Positions 1 through 7,311 of a stretch of 19,174 nt of DNA are shown piece after piece. The notes under the pieces are model-generated. The model was given only the letters and a program-made list of their open reading frames with translations. It was not told the DNA's origin and searched no databases. Position numbers and translations under genes: made by a program. Each line of letters starts with the position of its first letter. Position 1 is the first letter of the stretch. Source of the stretch: Clostridiales bacterium (GTDB lineage: Bacteria; Bacillota; Clostridia; Christensenellales; Aristaeellaceae); the NCBI GenBank assembly GCA_019420065.1, contig JAHZHX010000004.1:10816-29989 (forward strand), given 5' to 3'.

Positions 1-1
1 G

Positions 2-97
2 CAGCGGCTGAAAATCACCAACAATAAAATCAAGGCGCACAGCCTGCCGGAGCTGGCGGAGAAGCTGGCGCGTTATGACGAGGAGGAGAAGCGGTGA
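2..97 (+). CDS. C-terminal end of an unidentified protein (partial)
   Basis: An open frame enters from the left edge and stops with TGA at 95-97. Its last 31 residues are highly charged and include SLPELAEKLARYDEEEKR. The stop overlaps the GTG start of the ribulokinase by four bases (GTGA), a classic translationally coupled arrangement, so this is very probably the preceding gene of the same operon. The visible tail is too short to assign a family. Given the neighbour it may be a sugar-metabolism enzyme or regulator, but that is only a guess from context. Confidence 0.6.
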   Translation, partial: QRLKITNNKIKAHSLPELAEKLARYDEEEKR

Positions 98-1740
98 AGG
101 AATCTTTTGTGATCGGGATTGACTATGGCACGCAGTCTGCCCGGGCGCAGGTCATATCGCTGAGAGACGGCCGGGTGGCAGGCGAGGCGGTCTATGCCTA
201 TCCGCATGGGGTGATGAGCGGCAGTTTGCCCGATGGCACGCCGCTGGAGGGCGCCGATTGGGCGTTGGCGCATCCGCAGGATTATTGGGAGGCGCTGATT
301 GCGGTTGTGACGCAGGCAAGGGCCGCATCGGGCGCTCGGGCGGAGGATGTGATGGGGCTGTCGATCGCCGCCACGGCCTGCACGCTGCTGCCGGTGGACG
401 AAACGCTCACGCCGCTGTGCCTGCTGCCTGACTTCAAAAGCGATCCGCATGCATATATCAAAATGTGGAAGCATCACCGGGCGGAAGAAGAAGCGCGCCG
501 CATGACGCGCATTGCCCGGGAGCGGGGGGAAGCCTTTTTGCCGTTCTATGGCGGGGCGGTGTCCTCCGAGTGGGTCATGCCGAAAATGCTGGAAATTTAT
601 CGAGAAGCGCCGCGGGTGTACCGGGCCGCAGCGTATTTTATGCAGTTCTCGGACTGGCTGGACAGCCGGCTGACCGGCGAAATGGTGCGCAGCGGCGGTA
701 TTGCCGCCTATAAAGCGTTTTACGATCGGGAGAAAGGCTACCCAAACCGGCAGTATTTGGAAAATGTGAATCCGGAATTGCCCGAGATGGTGGCAAAAAA
801 GCTGAAAGGCAGGATCTGCTGGCCGGGGGAACGCGCCGGGGAATTAACGCCATGGGCGGCGGAGGCGCTGTCGCTTTTGCCGGGAACGGCGGTGGGCTCC
901 GGACATACCGATGCGCACGCCGCCGCGCTGGGCGCGGGCATATGCCATTCCGGGGATTATATGACGGTACTGGGAACATCTTCGGTGACGCATTTTCTGC
1001 ACGGCACGCATGCCGTCGTGCCGGGCGTCAGCGGCGCGCTGCGGGACGGCCTTTTGCCGGGCCTGACCTGCTATACCGCCGGCCAGCCCTGCGTGGGAGA
1101 TATGCTGGAATGGTTTGTGCGTTGCGTCGCACCCGAGGGCGGACAGCAGGTTTATCAGCGGCTTGAGGAGGAAGCGGCTGGGCTGGTTCCGGGCGAAAAC
1201 GGGCTGCTGGCGCTGGACTGGTGGAACGGAAACCGTTCCGTTTTATCCAACAGCCGCCTGAGCGGCACGCTGCTGGGGCTGAACATGAAAACCAAGCCTG
1301 CCGAGATTTATCGGGCCTTGATGGAAAGCGCGGCCTTTGGGCAGCGCATGATCTACGATCAGTATCTGCGTTATGGGCTGAAGCCGCAGCGCATCATTTT
1401 GTGCGGCGGCATGGCGTACAAAAGTCCGCTGCTGTGTCAGATACTGGCGGATGTTCTTCGTATGCCGCTGGAGATTGCCGGTACAAAGCAGGCGACGGCG
1501 CTGGGCGCGGCCATGTGCGCCGCGGCGGCGGTTGGCAAAGAGCGGGGCGGCTGCGGCAGCCTGACGGAAGCGGTGGAACGGCTGCGGCCGCAGTGCCGTT
1601 CAAGGGTATATCCCATTGCCCAAAATCAGCAGCGGTATGAGCGGCTGTTTGGACTGTTCCGGCAGCTGCATGATTTGCTGGGCGTACAGCATCCGGAACT
1701 GATGGAAAACCTGCGCGCGCTTCAATTAGAGAAAGAATAA
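94..1740 (+). CDS. araB: L-ribulokinase-type FGGY carbohydrate kinase
   Basis: FGGY-family sugar kinase of the ribulokinase branch, expected to phosphorylate L-ribulose (or a related ketopentose) with ATP in the cytoplasm, a step of arabinose breakdown feeding the pentose phosphate pathway. The N-terminal phosphate-binding motif GIDYGTQSAR is at about residues 8-17. The branch-typical segment DFKSDPHAYIKMWKHH is near 113-128, and SSEWVMPK near 157-164. HTDAH (about 271-275) carries the likely catalytic Asp273, and GTSSVTHFL and CGGMAYKSP mark the C-terminal ATPase domain. At 548 residues it is slightly shorter than the AraB proteins I know (about 560). The start is GTG at 94, behind an AGGAGGAGAAG ribosome binding site and overlapping the previous stop. 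No epimerase or isomerase is visible here, so the exact substrate is inferred from the family; D-ribulose or another pentulose remains possible. Confidence 0.85.
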   Translation: MKESFVIGIDYGTQSARAQVISLRDGRVAGEAVYAYPHGVMSGSLPDGTPLEGADWALAHPQDYWEALIAVVTQARAASGARAEDVMGLSIAATACTLLPVDETLTPLCLLPDFKSDPHAYIKMWKHHRAEEEARRMTRIARERGEAFLPFYGGAVSSEWVMPKMLEIYREAPRVYRAAAYFMQFSDWLDSRLTGEMVRSGGIAAYKAFYDREKGYPNRQYLENVNPELPEMVAKKLKGRICWPGERAGELTPWAAEALSLLPGTAVGSGHTDAHAAALGAGICHSGDYMTVLGTSSVTHFLHGTHAVVPGVSGALRDGLLPGLTCYTAGQPCVGDMLEWFVRCVAPEGGQQVYQRLEEEAAGLVPGENGLLALDWWNGNRSVLSNSRLSGTLLGLNMKTKPAEIYRALMESAAFGQRMIYDQYLRYGLKPQRIILCGGMAYKSPLLCQILADVLRMPLEIAGTKQATALGAAMCAAAAVGKERGGCGSLTEAVERLRPQCRSRVYPIAQNQQRYERLFGLFRQLHDLLGVQHPELMENLRALQLEKE

Positions 1741-1764
1741 AAAAATCAGGGCAAAAAGCCCTGA
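1739..1764 (-). terminator. Intrinsic terminator of the pepF operon
   Basis: TCAGGGC (1746-1752), loop AAAAA, GCCCTGA (1758-1764) form a perfect 7-bp stem. Read on the minus strand it is followed by seven Us (complement of the A run 1739-1745), so it terminates transcription from the minus-strand operon just past the gene ending at 1772. On the plus strand there is no U tract, so it should not stop readthrough from the ribulokinase gene, whose stop codon it touches. Confidence 0.85.
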
Positions 1765-1771
1765 AGCTGGA

Positions 1772-2206
1772 TTAGAGATAAGGGCGGATATCGCGGGAGA
1801 GCTGTTCTTCCAGCGCAATCAACTGTCCGGCAATGTCCTTGGCGGGCGTGTCCGCCTGCGGAAAACGGTTCATGTAGCGGCAAAGGGATTTTACGCCCAT
1901 GTTGCAGCCGTCCACGATCAGGTCGGCAGCCTGCCGGTCGGGTTCTGCTCCCATCATTTTCATGCCCGTTTTCAGGGCGGACATGCCTTTGGCCATCAGC
2001 GGCGGTTCCTTGCCGTCGTCGCCCAGGTTGAAAAGCTGCTGCGCGGCGCGCTCTCCCAGCTTTTCATGTTCCCGTTTGCTGCTGCGCAGCAGGCTTGTCA
2101 GCGCAGGGTCGCGCACGTCCTCCAGCACCCCGTCGATGGAGGATACCCCCATCTTGGCTCCGGCGTCGCATTCGCGCAATAAACGAATGGTATCATCTCT
2201 GTTCAT
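1772..2206 (-). CDS. Small helical protein, possibly ferritin-like four-helix bundle
   Basis: This 144-residue protein has no signal peptide and a pattern of amphipathic helices. It resembles a group of uncharacterised Firmicute proteins that I recall as ferritin-like helical bundles. Recurrent features are RLLRECDAGAKMGVSSID near the N-terminus, LRSSKREHEKLGE in the middle and DGCNMGVKSLCRYMN near residue 100. I see no complete ExxH pair, so iron binding is not supported. The start chosen is the ATG at 2206, with AAGGAGGT just upstream. A longer frame begins at 2239 but would run through this ribosome binding site. It is the last gene of the minus-strand pepF operon, directly before the terminator. 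Function unknown. Confidence 0.7.
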   Translation of the reverse strand: MNRDDTIRLLRECDAGAKMGVSSIDGVLEDVRDPALTSLLRSSKREHEKLGERAAQQLFNLGDDGKEPPLMAKGMSALKTGMKMMGAEPDRQAADLIVDGCNMGVKSLCRYMNRFPQADTPAKDIAGQLIALEEQLSRDIRPYL

Positions 2207-2213
2207 AAAAATA

Positions 2214-2245
2214 CCTCCTTTGCACAATAGCCTGTACAAAGGAGG
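2214..2245 (-). promoter_or_regulatory. Hairpin sequestering the ribosome binding site of the 1772-2206 gene
   Basis: CCTCCTTTG (2214-2222) and CAAAGGAGG (2237-2245) are perfect 9-base inverted repeats around a 14-base loop. On the minus-strand transcript the 3' arm contains the AAAGGAGG ribosome binding site of the downstream gene, so the stem would hide it. The preceding gene stops at 2252, seven bases before the hairpin, so a terminating ribosome could melt it. That suggests translational coupling. Confidence 0.65.
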
Positions 2246-2251
2246 CCTGTT

Positions 2252-2743
2252 TTATGCCGTTTCGATGTCGATGATGCTTTCGGTGGTATGCGCGCAGAGC
2301 GGGCAAACCACATCCATCCGGAAGGAGGAGAAGGCGTTGACCCAGTCCTCCTCGCGCAGCGGATTGCCGTTTTCATCGCTCAGCTCGCTGTCGCGGATAA
2401 AATCCTCCCGACCGTAGGAGGTGATATATACCCTGAGTCCCAGCGCGGTCTGCTCCTGGCAAGCGGGGCACTTGGAAAGCGCGTGCAGCTTGGCGGGCAG
2501 ATCGTACAGATAATCCGCCTTGGCCACAAAAGCGTCCCATCCGTGACGGCCGGCGTGAAAAAGCATCAGCTTATTGCCGCAGGCGTGACAGCGGGCGGCG
2601 GCGATGGTACCAGCCTCGTTTGTGTAGGGGATAAACAGCGTATGGCCGCATTTGCAGCGGATCAGACCGCTGACCTGAAGCTCGCTGTTTTCATCGCCAA
2701 CGGGTATCAGGCAGGATTTGAGATGGTCGGGGATCGGATACAT
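2252..2743 (-). CDS. Zinc-ribbon-containing hypothetical protein
   Basis: A 163-residue cytoplasmic protein with four cysteine pairs: CKCG and CHACGNK in the N-terminal third, CPACQ in the middle and CPLC near the C-terminus. This is the pattern of two zinc ribbons, each binding one zinc. The start is the ATG at 2743, behind AAGGAGG at nine bases; a TTG codon precedes it in frame at 2746, but the spacing favours the ATG. It lies 24 bases after the acidic 114-residue gene in the pepF operon and is followed by the hairpin-controlled small gene. The proteins it serves are not evident. I do not recognise a named family. Confidence 0.7.
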   Translation of the reverse strand: MYPIPDHLKSCLIPVGDENSELQVSGLIRCKCGHTLFIPYTNEAGTIAAARCHACGNKLMLFHAGRHGWDAFVAKADYLYDLPAKLHALSKCPACQEQTALGLRVYITSYGREDFIRDSELSDENGNPLREEDWVNAFSSFRMDVVCPLCAHTTESIIDIETA

Positions 2744-2767
2744 CAAAATGCGCCTCCTTGCGCGGCT

Positions 2768-3112
2768 TTACAGGCTTAAAAGATCTTGAGAAAACAAATA
2801 ATCGTCAAACAGGGGCAAAAAAGCGTCAATCAGCTCGCAATACTGCACGGCGCATGCTTCGCCGCCGGGGAAAGCCGCCAGCAGCGCGTCGAGAATGAAC
2901 TCGACAGCCTCGTCCTCGTCATATTCGCCGTCGCCGCTGTCGCCGTCTTCCGCCAGCGCGCCGCAGGCGTGCAGATAATCCACCTGCGCCTGGACCAGCG
3001 CCTGGCAAAGCGGCTCCATCATAAAACGCAGCGCGGAAAAACGGTTCCAGTCCAGCTTTTGCAGGATGCAGGCGGCAGCCTGCGCGCGATCCAGTCCCAG
3101 CATTTCGGCCAT
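2768..3112 (-). CDS. Small acidic hypothetical protein
   Basis: A 114-residue protein with a strongly acidic central stretch (AEDGDSGDGEYDEDEAVEF) between predicted helical segments, and no signal peptide or membrane segment. Its ATG overlaps the pepF stop by one base (TAATG), so it is almost certainly translated by reinitiation after pepF. I do not recognise the family. The tight coupling suggests a role related to the peptidase or a generally co-expressed housekeeping role, but nothing in the sequence specifies it. Confidence 0.65.
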   Translation of the reverse strand: MAEMLGLDRAQAAACILQKLDWNRFSALRFMMEPLCQALVQAQVDYLHACGALAEDGDSGDGEYDEDEAVEFILDALLAAFPGGEACAVQYCELIDAFLPLFDDYLFSQDLLSL

Positions 3113-4896
3113 TACAGCAGCGCCTCCAGCTGGGCAACGGTATCGGCAAAGACACGGAGCGCGTCCTCCACCGTGGCGGGATCCTCCATATTGACCCCGG
3201 CCAGCTTGAGCGCCTCAATGGGGGGCACGCTGCCGCCGGCGCTGAGGAACTTCATGTAATCGTCCACCGCGGGCTGCCCTTCGGTGAGGATACGGTTGGC
3301 GATATACACCGCCGCCGAGAAGCCCGTGGCGTACTGATAAACATAGAAGGAACTGTAGAAGTGGGGGATACGCATCCACTCGTGGCGCACGCAATCATCA
3401 ATCACGCAGGAAGCGCCGTAGTATTTTTCGTTCAGCTGATAATGCACCTCGGAAAGGGTATCGGCCGTCAGCGGCAGGCCTTCCTCTTCCATGCGATGGC
3501 TCTCGCGCTCAAAGGCGGCAAACATCGTCTGCCGGTACACCGTGCCGCGGAACTCCTCCAGCAGCTGGTTGGCCAGATAGGCGCTGGCCTTGCGGTCTTC
3601 CTTATATTCGTTCATCAGCGAGCGCATGAGCAGCATTTCGTTGCAGGTGGAGGCCACCTCGGCCACAAACAGCGAGTAGCCCGCCTTGGCGTAGGGCTGC
3701 GCGCCGTTGGAATGCCAGGTATGCATGGCGTGGCCCAGCTCGTGCGCCAGCGTCATAGCGCCGTTCAGATCGTCGGTGTGGTTGAGCAGCACATAAGGAT
3801 GCGTACCGTAAACGCCCCAGGAATACGCGCCCGAATGCTTGCCGCGGTTTTCGTATACGTCGATCCAGCCGCCGTTGTAAGCCTCGTCCAAGAGCTTGCC
3901 GTAATGCTCGCCCAGCGGCGCCAGTCCTTTTTTGACCAGCTGGAAGGCTTCGGGATAAGTCATGTGCATGTCAAAACCGTCCACGATGGGCACATACAGA
4001 TCGTAAAGGTGCAGTTCCTCCACGCCCAACTGCTTTTTGCGCAGCGCCAGATAGCGGTTGAGAGCGGGCAGCATGTTTTCCACGCTCTTGAGCAAGTTGT
4101 CATACACGGACACCGGGATGCGGTGAGGCGCCAGGGAAGCGGTGACGGCGTTGTCATAATGCCGCACGCGGGCGCTTGCCACGTCGGCCTTGACGTTGTA
4201 GCGGTAGGTGGCGGCATAGGTCTGACGGTAGGCGGCATAGGCGTTCATCATGGCCTCATACGCGCCGCGGCGTACCTCGCGGTTGCGGCTGCGCAGCAGA
4301 CGGCTGTATACCGCGCCGGACAGGCGCACTTCGCTGCCGTCCTCGTCCCGCACCATGGGGAAGGGCATATCCACGTCGCTGAGCATGGTAAAAATATCGT
4401 CGGGCGCGCCCATGACCTCGCGCAGCGTGGCGATGACCTTTTCCTCCGCCGCCGGGAGCGTGTGAGGCTTGCTGAGCAGAATATCGTCGATATACATGCT
4501 GTATTCGCTGAAATCCGGATCCTTTTCCAGCGCGCGGAGCGTCTCCTCCGGCAGGGCGACCAGCTCGGGCTGGAGGAAGGAGGCTGCTGCGCCGGCACGG
4601 GCGCTCAGCCCCTGGATGCGGGTGATAAGCAGCTGCGCCTCGCTGTCGCTGCCATCCTCGTCCTGGCGCATACGGGCGTAAACGAAAAGGCGTTCCAGCA
4701 GCTTTTCCAGGTCAAAGCTGGCTTTGATCGCGGCGCGCGGGTCGTCCGCGACCCGGCCCTGAAAAGCGGCCACGGCGCTGACGGCGGCTTCGGCCTCGGC
4801 AAACATTTTATCAAAAGCGGGGGAACCGTCCAGGATGTCATTCAGGTTCCACATCCACCGCTTGTCCATTTCGCTGCGTGTTTTTTGCTGATGCAT
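3112..4896 (-). CDS. pepF: Oligoendopeptidase F (M3B zinc metallopeptidase)
   Basis: Cytoplasmic zinc endopeptidase that cleaves short to medium peptides. The M3 zinc site is plain: LAHELGHAMH gives HExxH at residues 385-389, with the third ligand Glu413 in LFVAEVASTCNE about 25 residues later. The 594-residue length is normal for PepF. Other family landmarks are WNLNDI near the N-terminus, YSWGVYGTHPYVLLNH at about 358-373 and YVYQYATGFSAA near the C-terminus. There is no signal peptide. The start at 4896 has AAGGAGC nine bases upstream and lies behind a good promoter at 4942-4970. It is the first gene of a four-gene minus-strand operon and is coupled to the next gene through TAATG. Confidence 0.93.
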   Translation of the reverse strand: MHQQKTRSEMDKRWMWNLNDILDGSPAFDKMFAEAEAAVSAVAAFQGRVADDPRAAIKASFDLEKLLERLFVYARMRQDEDGSDSEAQLLITRIQGLSARAGAAASFLQPELVALPEETLRALEKDPDFSEYSMYIDDILLSKPHTLPAAEEKVIATLREVMGAPDDIFTMLSDVDMPFPMVRDEDGSEVRLSGAVYSRLLRSRNREVRRGAYEAMMNAYAAYRQTYAATYRYNVKADVASARVRHYDNAVTASLAPHRIPVSVYDNLLKSVENMLPALNRYLALRKKQLGVEELHLYDLYVPIVDGFDMHMTYPEAFQLVKKGLAPLGEHYGKLLDEAYNGGWIDVYENRGKHSGAYSWGVYGTHPYVLLNHTDDLNGAMTLAHELGHAMHTWHSNGAQPYAKAGYSLFVAEVASTCNEMLLMRSLMNEYKEDRKASAYLANQLLEEFRGTVYRQTMFAAFERESHRMEEEGLPLTADTLSEVHYQLNEKYYGASCVIDDCVRHEWMRIPHFYSSFYVYQYATGFSAAVYIANRILTEGQPAVDDYMKFLSAGGSVPPIEALKLAGVNMEDPATVEDALRVFADTVAQLEALL

Positions 4897-4941
4897 GGCA
4901 GTAATGCTCCTTGCGTTAAAATTTGTAAAGGGTATAAACGC

Positions 4942-4970
4942 AATTTAGCACTTGTAGGGGCGCGTGTCAA
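4942..4970 (-). promoter_or_regulatory. Sigma-A-type promoter of the pepF operon
   Basis: On the minus strand a perfect -35 TTGACA (4970-4965) and a -10 TAAATT (4947-4942) are separated by 17 bases. The pepF start lies about 45 bases downstream. It is divergent from the plus-strand promoter at 5042-5070. Confidence 0.8.
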
Positions 4971-4988
4971 GCGCGAATCCGCGCGAAT
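4971..4988. repeat. Tandem GCGCGAAT direct repeat between divergent promoters
   Basis: GCGCGAAT occurs at 4971-4978 and 4981-4988, ten bases apart (one helical turn), immediately upstream of the pepF -35 box. It could be a tandem regulator site, but the surrounding sequence is rich in GCGC words, so chance is possible. Confidence 0.3.
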
Positions 4989-5041
4989 AAGCATAAAAGG
5001 GCGCGTTTCTGCGCAAAGATGCGCGAGTGAGGCGAACGGGC

Positions 5042-5070
5042 TTGAAAAAAATGCCTGCATCGGCTATAAT
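5042..5070 (+). promoter_or_regulatory. Sigma-A-type promoter of the DUF2461-pgm-tkt-murC group
   Basis: -35 TTGAAA (5042-5047), 17-base spacer and perfect -10 TATAAT (5065-5070). The first gene starts at 5105 behind AGGAGG (5093-5098). Confidence 0.85.
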
Positions 5071-5104
5071 CTAACATAGGGTCTAAAGGTTTAGGAGGAA
5101 CCCC

Positions 5105-5791
5105 ATGTTTCAAGGCTTTGACGGAGATTTGCTCTCCTTCTATGCGGACATCCGCTTCAATAACAATAAGGTCTTTATGGATGCGCATCGCAAGGAGTAT
5201 TATCAGAAGGTACGCGATCCTTTTTATGCGTTCATTGAGGCCATAGCGCCGGTGATGCTGCAAATTGACGGCGAAATGGAGGTGCGGCCGCACAAATGCC
5301 TGTCGCGCGTGAACCGTGATACCCGCTATTCGCGCGACAAGTCGCCCTACCGGGATCATCACTGGGTCGCCTTCCGCCAGGCGGCGCGGCCCAAGGACGG
5401 CGCGCCCTTCTACTGGTTCGAGATCCGGCTGGACTCGGTGAACTGGGGCGTTGGCGTATGGGGCGAAAACCGGCCGCTGTTTGACGCGCTGCGCCGCCGC
5501 ATGCTGGCGCAGCCGGAGGAGGTCATGCGCGCCCTGCGTCCCGCCTTTGAAAACGGGTTTGCCCAGGGCGGATCGGTTTGGAAGCGGATGCCGCCGCCCG
5601 AAGGGCTTTTGGCAGCGTTGGCGCCTGTGTATCCGGCGCGGGAGCTGTATTTTGAAAAACAGGGCGTTGACCCGGCATGGATTTTTGACGCATCCATTGT
5701 GGAACGCGTTGCGGCCGACTTTAAGGCCGCGGCGCCCGTGTGGCATTTGCTGCGCGGGCTGAACGATTTGGGGGAGGAAATGTATGATTGA
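5105..5791 (+). CDS. DUF2461 family protein
   Basis: A 228-residue cytoplasmic protein of the DUF2461 family. Family landmarks are the N-terminal FYADIRFNNNKVFMDAHRKEYY, which matches the usual L-x-NN-x-x-F-x-x-x-R-x-x-Y pattern. The core motif RVNRDTRYSRDKSPYRDH lies at about residues 68-85, followed by FYWFEIRLDSVNWGVGVW. The biochemical function of this family is not established to my knowledge. The ATG at 5105 has AGGAGG six bases upstream. Its last codons overlap the start of the phosphohexomutase gene by eight bases, so the two are co-translated, although a functional link is not obvious. Confidence 0.85.
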   Translation: MFQGFDGDLLSFYADIRFNNNKVFMDAHRKEYYQKVRDPFYAFIEAIAPVMLQIDGEMEVRPHKCLSRVNRDTRYSRDKSPYRDHHWVAFRQAARPKDGAPFYWFEIRLDSVNWGVGVWGENRPLFDALRRRMLAQPEEVMRALRPAFENGFAQGGSVWKRMPPPEGLLAALAPVYPARELYFEKQGVDPAWIFDASIVERVAADFKAAAPVWHLLRGLNDLGEEMYD

Positions 5792-7298
5792 TTACCAGGC
5801 GCTAAAGAGCGGAACGGATATCCGCGACTGCGCGCTGGGCGAGAACGCGGTGCTGACAAACGAGGTAGCCTTGTGCATCGGCGGCGCGTTCATCACTTGG
5901 CTGAGCGAGAAAACTGGCAAGTATCCCCAGGGGCTGACCGTGGCCATTGGCCGCGATTCGCGCCTGACGGGCGGGACGCTGCTGGCTGCCTGCGCCGAGG
6001 GCATGGCGCGTGCCGGGGCGCAGGTATGGGATTATGGCTTGTGTACAACGCCTGCCATGTATATGAGCCTGCTGACGAAAGGGTTTGAGGCGGATGCGTC
6101 GGTCATGGTGACGGCCTCGCATCATCCCAGCGATCGGAACGGCTTCAAATTCTTTCTCCCGCAGGGCGGGGTATCGGCAACGGATGTGAGCATGATCCTG
6201 TCCATTGCGCAGGCGACCGCGCCGGTGGACTGTGCGCATAAGGCGATTGAAAAGCGCGCCTTTCTGCCGGTATACAAGCAGCAGCTGATGGAGCGCATGC
6301 GCAAAGGGCTGGATACCGATGTGGCCTGCCCGCTTTTGGGGCTTCATGTGGTGGTGGACGCCGGCAACGGCGCGGGCGGCTTTTATGAGGAAATGCTGCG
6401 CGAGCTGGGCGCGTGGACAGAGGGCAGCCAGTTCCTCGAGCCGGACGGCAGCTTTCCCAACCATATTCCCAATCCCGAAAACGCCGCGGCCATGGAATCG
6501 CTCAGCCTTGCGGTCAAAAAAAGCGGTGCGGACATCGGCTTGATTTTTGACGCCGACTGCGATCGGGCGGCAATCGTGGATCATGACGGGCGCGAGATCA
6601 ACCGCAACCGTCTGATTGCCCTGATCTCCGCGGTATTGCTGGATAAAGAACCCGGCGCGACCATCGTGACGGATTCCGTGACCTCCTCGGGCCTGGCGCA
6701 GTTCATTGCCGAATGGGGCGGCGTGCATTACCGCTACAAACGCGGCTACCACAACGTGATCGACGAGGCAATCCGCCTCAATAACGCTGGCATTGACTGC
6801 CCCCTGGCGATTGAGACCAGCGGCCATGCCGCGCTGCGGGAAAACCATTTCCTGGACGACGGCATGTACCTGACCACCGTTTTGCTGGTGGAGGCCATGC
6901 GGCTCAAGCAGGAGGGCAAGGAGCTGTACAGCTTGCTGGAGGGCCTGCGCGAGCCGGTGGAGAGCGTGGAGCTGCGTTTGCAGATTACGTCGCCCGCGTT
7001 CCGCGAGGCAGGGCGCACGGCGATCGAGCAGGTGATGGATCATGCCGCGTTTGCGCCGGGCTGGCATATCGCCCCGGATAACCGCGAGGGTGTGCGCATC
7101 AATTTTGACCTGGAGGACGGGCTGCAAAACGGTTGGTTCCTGCTGCGGCTGTCCGTGCATGATCCGGTGCTGCCGCTCAATGCGGAAAGCGACGTGCGCG
7201 GCGGCGTTCGGACCATGCTTACCAAATTGCTCTCCGTGCTGGAAACGGCTGAGAATATTGATATTTCCCCGCTGCGCGAATTTTTGAGCAAAGAATAA
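5784..7298 (+). CDS. Phosphohexomutase (phosphomannomutase/phosphoglucomutase superfamily)
   Basis: Alpha-D-phosphohexomutase that should interconvert 1- and 6-phosphates of glucose, mannose or glucosamine. The catalytic serine loop is VTASHHPSDRNGFKFF, with Ser112 as the phosphorylated residue. The metal loop DADCDR gives Asp256, Asp258 and Asp260, and the sugar-binding loop is ETSGHAALRENHFLDDG (344-360). The C-terminal phosphate-binding loop is odd: the usual R-x-S-G-T-E-P is replaced by RLSVHDPVLPLNAES (455-469). I recall this subtype from clostridial proteins and a plant homologue, so it is probably a real subfamily with shifted specificity. The length of 504 residues fits. The start overlaps the DUF2461 gene, and transketolase follows 13 bases after the stop. 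The substrate cannot be assigned from sequence. Confidence 0.87.
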   Translation: MIDYQALKSGTDIRDCALGENAVLTNEVALCIGGAFITWLSEKTGKYPQGLTVAIGRDSRLTGGTLLAACAEGMARAGAQVWDYGLCTTPAMYMSLLTKGFEADASVMVTASHHPSDRNGFKFFLPQGGVSATDVSMILSIAQATAPVDCAHKAIEKRAFLPVYKQQLMERMRKGLDTDVACPLLGLHVVVDAGNGAGGFYEEMLRELGAWTEGSQFLEPDGSFPNHIPNPENAAAMESLSLAVKKSGADIGLIFDADCDRAAIVDHDGREINRNRLIALISAVLLDKEPGATIVTDSVTSSGLAQFIAEWGGVHYRYKRGYHNVIDEAIRLNNAGIDCPLAIETSGHAALRENHFLDDGMYLTTVLLVEAMRLKQEGKELYSLLEGLREPVESVELRLQITSPAFREAGRTAIEQVMDHAAFAPGWHIAPDNREGVRINFDLEDGLQNGWFLLRLSVHDPVLPLNAESDVRGGVRTMLTKLLSVLETAENIDISPLREFLSKE

Positions 7299-7311
7299 AG
7301 GAGCTGTCAAA

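Noticed and set aside
3361..5079. A long 572-codon open frame on the plus strand opposite pepF, and similar long frames opposite tkt (7219-9189), pgm (5802-7310), murC (9480-10739) and the ferritin-like gene (10810-12090).
   Set aside because: They mirror well-supported genes on the other strand, have His/Gln/Arg-rich composition typical of antisense frames in GC-rich DNA, lack sensible starts and match no family motif.
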